Translations under genes and position numbers: made by a program
Shown here: in pieces, positions 58,355 to 64,000 of the stretch
How the letters are laid out: every line of letters begins with the position of its first letter
How positions within the stretch are numbered: position 1 is the stretch's first letter
Notes under the pieces: generated by a model
Told to the model about the DNA's origin: nothing
What the model saw: the letters and a program-made list of their open reading frames with translations, nothing else
Databases searched by the model: none
DNA from: Orychophragmus violaceus
Taxonomy: Eukaryota > Streptophyta > Magnoliopsida > Brassicales > Brassicaceae
Length of the DNA: 64,000 nt
Reading direction: 5' to 3'
Assembly (NCBI GenBank): GCA_030180135.1
Contig: CM058239.1
Location: forward strand, 116,531,318 to 116,595,317

Positions 58355-59971
58355 CTGACGGGAAGGACTATCTTGGCCATACTGACTAACGGTATGGAAA
58401 CGAACTGACGGGAAGGACTATCTCGGCCATACTGACTGACGTGATGGAAACAAACTGACGGGAAGGACTATCTCGGCCAGAATGACTAACGGGATGAATT
58501 ATGGCCGAGATAGTCCTTCACGTCAGTTCGTTTCCGTCCCGTTAGTCAGTATGGCCGAGATAGTCCATCCCGTCAGTCCATTAGGAATGATGACCTTTTG
58601 AAACTATAGGAGGTTTGGCCGAGGGAACTGACGGGAAGGAAACGAACTGACAGGAATGACTATCTCGGCCATACTAACGTAACGGGATGGATTATCCTGA
58701 CCAGATGCACCGCCGAGAAGGATTCTAAGGCCAAAATGCAAGTTTCCATGACCCAGGAAATTGGTGGAAAACAAATGACCCAAAAAACCCGTCTATACAC
58801 CGTGGGAAGGTTATAGCCTACCGAGAACCAAGGTTCCTTGACCCGAAAAAATTGACTCGAGTTTTTTTGAAACTATCAAGACCCAAACCTCTCAAGTGGA
58901 TAACAAAGAGGTCTGGTGAAGAAATTGGAGGAAAAAACAATGACGGGATAGGATAAACTGATTTCTTCACCAGACCTCTTTTATATCCCATTTTAAGGGT
59001 TTTGGTCATGATAGTTTCAAAAAAACTCGATCCAATTCTTCCTGGGTCATGGAAACTTGCATTTTGGCCTTAGAATCCTTCTCGGCGGTGCATCTGGTCA
59101 GGATAATCCATCCCGTTAGTCGTTTTGACTAGATTGTCCTTCCCGTCAGTCCATTGGGATGTTTTGGCCTTAGGATCCTTCCCCCGGTGGATAGAATAAG
59201 TTTATCCTATTCCGTCATTGTTTTTTCCACCAATTTCTTCACCAGACCTCTTTGTTATCCATTTGAGAGGTTTGGGTCTTCATAGTTTCAAAAAAACTCG
59301 AGTCAATTTTTTCGGGTCAAGGAACCTTGGTTCTCGGTAGGCTATAACCTTCCCACGGTGTATAGACGGGTTTTTCGGGTCATTTGTTTTCCACCAATTT
59401 CTTCACCAGACCTCTTTTATATCCCATTTTAAGGGTTTTGGTCATGATAGTTTCAAAAAAACTCGATCCAATTCTTCCTGGGTCATGGAAACTTGCATTT
59501 TGGCCTTAGAATCCTTCCCGGCGGTGCATCTGGTCAGGATAATCCATCCCGTTAGTCAGTATGGCCGAGATAGTCCTTCCCGTCAGTCCATTTCCATCCC
59601 GTTAGTCAGTATGGCCGAGATAGTCCTTCCCGTCCGTTCGTTTCCATCTCATTAGTCAGTATGGCCGAGATAGTCCTTCCCGTCAGTTCGTTTCCATCCC
59701 GTTAGTCAGTATGGCCGAGATAGTCCTTCACGTCAGTTCGTTTCCGTCCCGTCAGTCATTCTGGCCGCGAGAATGCTAGTCCTTTGTTGTTTTGGCCGAG
59801 GGATTCCACACCTTACGTCATTTAGGGTGGTTTTTTGGCCTTAGGATCCTTCCCGGCGGTTCATCCGGTCATGATAATCAATCCCGTCAGTCAGTATGGC
59901 CGAGATAGTCCTTCCCATCAGTTCGTTTCCATCCCGTTAGTCAGTATGGCCGAGATAGTCCTTCCCGTCAG

Positions 59972-60242
59972 TCCATTAGGAGGTTTTGGCCTTAAGATCC
60001 TTCCCCCGGTGGATAGAATCAGTTTATCCTATCCCGTCATTGTTTTTTCCACCAATTTCTTCACCAGACCTCTTTGTTATCCACTTGAGAGGTTTGGGTC
60101 TTGATAGTTTCAAAACCCAAACCTCTCAAATGGATAACAAAGAGGTATGGTGAAGAAATTGGTGGAAAAAACAATGACGGGATAGGATAAACTGATTCTA
60201 TCCACCGGGGGAAGGATTCTAAGGCCAAAACCTCCTAATGAA
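59972..60242. repeat. long hairpin, second copy
   Basis: Duplicate of 58084-58354 at +1888, loop 60100-60114. Confidence 0.88.
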
Positions 60243-61840
60243 CTGACGGGAAGGACTATCTTGGCCATACTGACTAACGGTATGGAAACGAACTGACGGG
60301 AAGGACTATCTCGGCCATACTGACTGACGTGATGGAAACAAACTGACGGGAAGGACTATCTCGGCCAGAATGACTAACGGGATGAATTATGGCCGAGATA
60401 GTCCTTCACGTCAGTTCGTTTCCGTCCCGTTAGTCAGTATGGCCGAGATAGTCCATCCCGTCAGTCCATTAGGAATGATGACCTTTTGAAACTATAGGAG
60501 GTTTGGCCGAGGGAACTGACGGGAAGGAAACGAACTGACAGGAATGACTATCTCGGCCATACTGACGTAACGGGATGGATTATCCTGACCAGATGCACCG
60601 CCGAGAAGGATTCTAAGGCCAAAATGCAAGTTTCCATGATCCAGGAAATTGGTGGAAAACAAATGACCCAAAAAACCCGTCTATACACCGTGGGAAGGTT
60701 ATAGCCTACCGAGAACCAAGGTTCCTTAACCCGAAAAAATTGACTCGAGTTTTTTTGAAACTATCAAGACCCAAACCTCTCAAATGGATAACAAAGAGGT
60801 CTGGTGAAGAAATTGGAGGAAAAAACAATGACGGGATAGGATAAACTGATTTCTTCACCAGACCTCTTTTATATCCCATTTTAAGGGTTTTGGTCATGAT
60901 AGTTTCAAAAAAACTCGATCCAATTCTTCCTGGGTCATGGAAACTTGCATTTTGGCCTTAGAATCCTTCTCGGCGGTGCATCTGGTCAGGATAATCCATC
61001 CCGTTAGTCGTTTTGACCAGATTGTCCTTCCCGTCAGTCCATTGGGTGGTTTTTTGGCCTTAGGATCCTTCCCGGCGGTTCATCCGGTCAGGATAATCCA
61101 TAACATCAGTCAGTATGGCCGAGCTAGTCCTTCTTGTCAGTTCGTTTCCATCCCGTTAGTCAGTATGACCGAGATAGTCCTTCACGTCAGTTCGTTTCCG
61201 TCCCGTCAGTCATTCTGGCCGCGAGAATGCTAGTCCTTTGTTGTTTTGGCCGAGGGATTCCACACCTTACGTCATTTAGGGTGGTTTTTGGCCTTAGGAT
61301 CCTTCCCGGCGGTTCATCCGGTCATGATAATCCATCATGTCAATCAGTATGGCCGAGACAGTCCTTCCCGTCAGTCCATTTGGATGTTTTGGCCTTAGGA
61401 TCCTTCCCCCGGTGGATAGAATCAGTTTATCCTATCCCGTCATTGTTTTTTCCACCAAGTTCTTCACCAGACCTCTTTTATATCCCATTTTAAGGGTTTT
61501 GGTCATGATAGTTTCAAAAAAACTCGATCCAATTCATCCTGGGTCATGGAAACTTGCATTTTGGCCTTAGAATCCCTCTCGGGGGTGCATCTGGTCAGGA
61601 TAATCCATCACGTCAGTCAGTATGGCCGAGATAGTCCTTCCCGTCAGTTCGTTTCCATACCGTTAGTTAGTATGGCCGAGATAGTCCTTCCCGTCAGTTC
61701 GTTTCCATCCCGTTAGTCAGTATGTCAGAGATAGTCCTTCACGTCAGTTCGTTTCTACTGGTCAGTCATAGTTTTTCCCGTCTCTTCGTTTCCATCCAGT
61801 CAGTGGTTCTGGCTGCGAGAACGCTAGTCCTTGGTAGTTT

Positions 61841-62476
61841 TGTTGGATCGTTTAGTGTCTCCTGATTCAATTCTCAGATTGATTCATCCTACTAAACATG
61901 CAGATCTAGGTTCTCTTGATTAGAAACATAATAGATCTCACCTGTTACCTTGTTTATGCAGCGGAATGTAGGTACGGGTCAGAGATCAGCAGAACCACCA
62001 AGAGGTTGTTCCTCCAAAGGCTCACACACGCACACTTCGGGAAGAGAGGCTGCTAGACCAAAAGAGAGGAGGCGCAGAGAGAGAGGAGGGAGGCGCAGAA
62101 GTGCTGAGAAAAATAAGAGCTAGGGCAAGTTTTATTTAATAAAACCCTTGTCCAGTTCTTATGGGCTTTTGGGCCCAATTCTCAGTTCTGATTAAATCCC
62201 TTGGATTTAATCAGGCCCTTTAGTCTCTCTAAGTACAGTAAATGCCTAGCACTTTTACCGTACTTCTGCTAAGCCGTTCCTTCGTATTTTCCCGTTAGCT
62301 TAGGCGTGTGACCCATATGGGATCATATAATAAAGGCAATAAGTCCAAGACTTATAGATCATGAGCGGACTCTAGCAAGCCATCATGACCCCCAGTATTA
62401 TATGACTTATGTCTGATCATTGACATACTCTTACTTTCTAGAGACAGTACCGAGATTACTGGACACAATTCCAACA
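61841..62476 (-). repeat. 3' LTR of right copia element
   Basis: 636 bp, starts TGTTGGAATTGTG and ends AAACGATCCAACA on the - strand. Lacks the CGATCG palindrome pair of the nested LTR and has a GATTTAATC-type inverted repeat instead (about 62188-62211). Confidence 0.9.
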
Positions 62477-62488
62477 ATCTCCCACTTG
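62477..62488 (-). other. polypurine tract of right copia element
   Basis: CAAGTGGGAGAT on the - strand touching the LTR start. Confidence 0.85.
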
Positions 62489-63324
62489 TACTGGAATCTC
62501 TATATTCATAATCCTTTTGTCTCAATATCTCGATTAGTCATAAGGCAAGGAGAGTGTCATCCTTATTAAGGCTAATCATGTTCATCGGACTCTGATTTGA
62601 TACTGACAATCCAAACGACTCGGGACAGTCCGTTTGAGCATGGCCATGCATTTTCCAGTATTCAAATCTCCGATTGGCCTAGAGATATTCACTCCATTTA
62701 TATTGGAGGGACAGATCCCGTCTTGTTCCATCACTGTAAACTACTCATTTCATAATGTACCCAAACAAGGTCCTTATAACTATCGCAGAACGACAGCGTT
62801 AGACAATGATCAAAGTGCATCAGTCCATGTGCAGTCACATGCATGCGAACTCAGGTCTAAGGACTATACTCTATAGTCGTAGTGAGAATCTCTTATGACA
62901 CAGATATAAATATCCTGAAGAGTTCTCATAAGCGGGTCATGTCCGGTCGTATGTTCCCAACATACACCTATGTACTGACTTTGATGCCGCGCATCTATGA
63001 TACCATGAAACTTGGTCATAAGTCACATACCAATCTAGTCTCACACGGTTGTTGGTGTTCCAATTTCAACAACCTTCGACTAGGGACTGAATGATATAAG
63101 CCATCTATCAAATATAGGGTCTCATAATCAAGCTAAATGACTTTGATGACTCAAGATCAAGTCACTTACTTCGATGACCTATAAAATGGTTTATATCACT
63201 TTGGAACGATTATTTCATCACAGTTAAAATAATCTTGAAATAATAATTTCATTAAACATAAAATGTTTTACAAGAACATATCAAATAACTAAATAAAGCC
63301 CCAAAACTCCCACTCAAATTTAGA
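62489..63324 (-). other. 3' non-coding region of right copia element
   Basis: Third copy of the region between pol and polypurine tract; no sense coding. Carries the antisense frame at 62640-62876. Confidence 0.8.
62640..62876 (+). other. antisense open frame in copia 3' region (copy 3 of 3)
   Basis: 78 codons from ATG, the same start and end residues as the copies at 2722 and 10331. No domain recognised. Confidence 0.3.
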
Positions 63325-64000
63325 TTACATTTCAATGTTTCTAATGCCTACAGCTTCAGTCAGATACTCGAGCTTAGGCCTTGGGAGTGGCTTTGTCAAC
63401 GGATCAGCGACATTATCATCTGTCGGGACTCGGTTGATCTTGACTTCCTTTCTATTAACGATGTCACGTATCAAGTGAAATCTTCTTTGAACATGCTTGG
63501 ATTTCTGATGTGATCTTGGTTCCTTTGCCTGAGCTATAGCACCATTGTTGTCACAAAACTGTGCCAGAGGCTCAGCCGCATTCGGTATCACACCCAGTTC
63601 GATCATGAACTTTTGTATCCAAACAGCTTCCTTCGCTGCTTCTGAGGCGGCGACATATTCAGCTTCTGTAGTGGAATCAGCAACGGTGTCCTGCTTGGAG
63701 CTTCTCCAACTTACTGCACCGCCATTCAGACAAAAGATATAACCGGACTGTGACCGGAAATCATCTGTGTCTGTCTGGAAACTTGCGTCCGTGAATCCAC
63801 TGACTTCAAGCACATCACTTCCACCGTACACCAAGAACTTATCCTTAGTATGTCTTAGATACGTCAAGATATTCTTTACGGCAATCCAGTGGCTTTCACC
63901 TGGATTTGACTGGTATCTACTCGTCATGCTCAGTGCATAAGCAACATCAGGACGAGTACAAATCATGGCATACATGATAGATCCTATTGCAGATGCATAA
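63325..64000 (-). CDS. pol: copia pol, C-terminal part: RNase H (partial, runs off window)
   Basis: The frame is open from base 64000 to the stop at 63325-63327, about 224 codons. It reads YASAIGSIMYAMICTRPDVA at its front, the region between reverse transcriptase and RNase H. RNase H follows with its acidic residues in TDAS, TEAEY and CDNNGA. The end NVADPLTKPLPRPKLEYL matches the outer element. Unlike the copy at 1-1883, RNase H is continuous here, which shows the native sequence at the nested insertion site. The upstream remainder of pol is outside the window, so whether the element is active cannot be judged. No stop or shift is seen in this part. Confidence 0.92.
   Translation of the reverse strand, partial: YASAIGSIMYAMICTRPDVAYALSMTSRYQSNPGESHWIAVKNILTYLRHTKDKFLVYGGSDVLEVSGFTDASFQTDTDDFRSQSGYIFCLNGGAVSWRSSKQDTVADSTTEAEYVAASEAAKEAVWIQKFMIELGVIPNAAEPLAQFCDNNGAIAQAKEPRSHQKSKHVQRRFHLIRDIVNRKEVKINRVPTDDNVADPLTKPLPRPKLEYLTEAVGIRNIEM

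Larger units (their letters stand above)
57265..61040. repeat. tandem duplication of a mosaic block, 1888-bp period
   Basis: All junctions of the first copy, including the hairpin centre, the short block ending GGAATGATGACC and the ACTGATTTCTTCACC joint, recur 1888 bases later with few differences. The mosaic was therefore built before it was duplicated. Confidence 0.85.
51796..61840. repeat. rearranged satellite: mosaic of direct and inverted segments
   Basis: The same modules, but the direction flips repeatedly. Inverted stretches are approximately 51.80-52.12, 52.54-52.76, 53.08-53.76, 53.96-54.40, 55.44-55.49, 56.61-56.95, 56.99-58.21, 58.50-58.58, 58.96-60.10, 60.39-60.47 and 60.85-61.84 kb, with direct-orientation pieces between them. 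Junctions often fall inside monomers. Open frames here appear on both strands only because the repeat does. No gene seen. Confidence 0.9.
61841..64000 (-). mobile_element. Ty1/copia element at right edge, 3' part
   Basis: Read on the - strand: pol end, non-coding 3' region, polypurine tract, then LTR ending at 61841 against inverted satellite. Same family as the left pair by pol, 3' region and LTR. Its 5' part lies right of the window. Its LTR is closer in layout to 10495-11136 than to the nested one. Confidence 0.9.

Overview
This is plant nuclear DNA from a repeat-rich, heterochromatin-like block. There is no ordinary single-copy gene, no rRNA or tRNA gene, and nothing bacterial or organellar. 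Everything I can support is LTR retrotransposon or satellite. The host is an angiosperm: both primer-binding sites are of plant type (initiator tRNA-Met for the copia elements, tRNA-Asp for the gypsy elements), and the gypsy gag looks Athila/Tat-like. Brassicaceae is plausible but not shown by anything decisive here.

Layout. (1) 1-11136: a Ty1/copia element on the + strand, entering from the left edge. A second element of the same family on the - strand (1884-9446) splits its RNase H domain and is flanked by a 5-bp CCAAG target duplication. The inner element has two 675-bp LTRs that look identical, yet its pol is a wreck and its gag has a stop. (2) 11137-23615: a complex satellite array in a single orientation. 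It is built from about 165-bp monomers and 50/101-bp modules, arranged in several levels of higher-order repeat. (3) 23616-35670: an Athila-like gypsy doublet on the - strand, LTR-internal-LTR-internal-LTR, with three 1219-bp LTRs and one TCGGG target duplication around the whole. Each internal region has one long intact gag-protease frame and no reverse transcriptase, RNase H or integrase. (4) 35671-51795: the same satellite in the same orientation, including a second copy of the block at about 13.2-21.5 kb. (5) 51796-61840: the same satellite broken into alternating + and - segments, with long hairpins and a 1888-bp tandem duplication. (6) 61841-64000: the 3' part of another copia element of the first family, on the - strand, running off the right edge.

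How the parts relate. The array is bracketed by two copia elements whose 3' LTRs both face it. The gypsy doublet sits inside the array and its target site is recognisable in uninterrupted satellite copies. Both non-autonomous families look young by LTR identity, so they were presumably moved by proteins supplied from elsewhere. The many short reading frames in the satellite are repeat artefacts and are not listed as genes. A recurring palindrome family built on CGATCG occurs in the copia leader and LTR and in four separate places of the unrelated gypsy element. All coordinates, identities and repeat boundaries were read by eye; the large duplication edges are good to tens of bases only.
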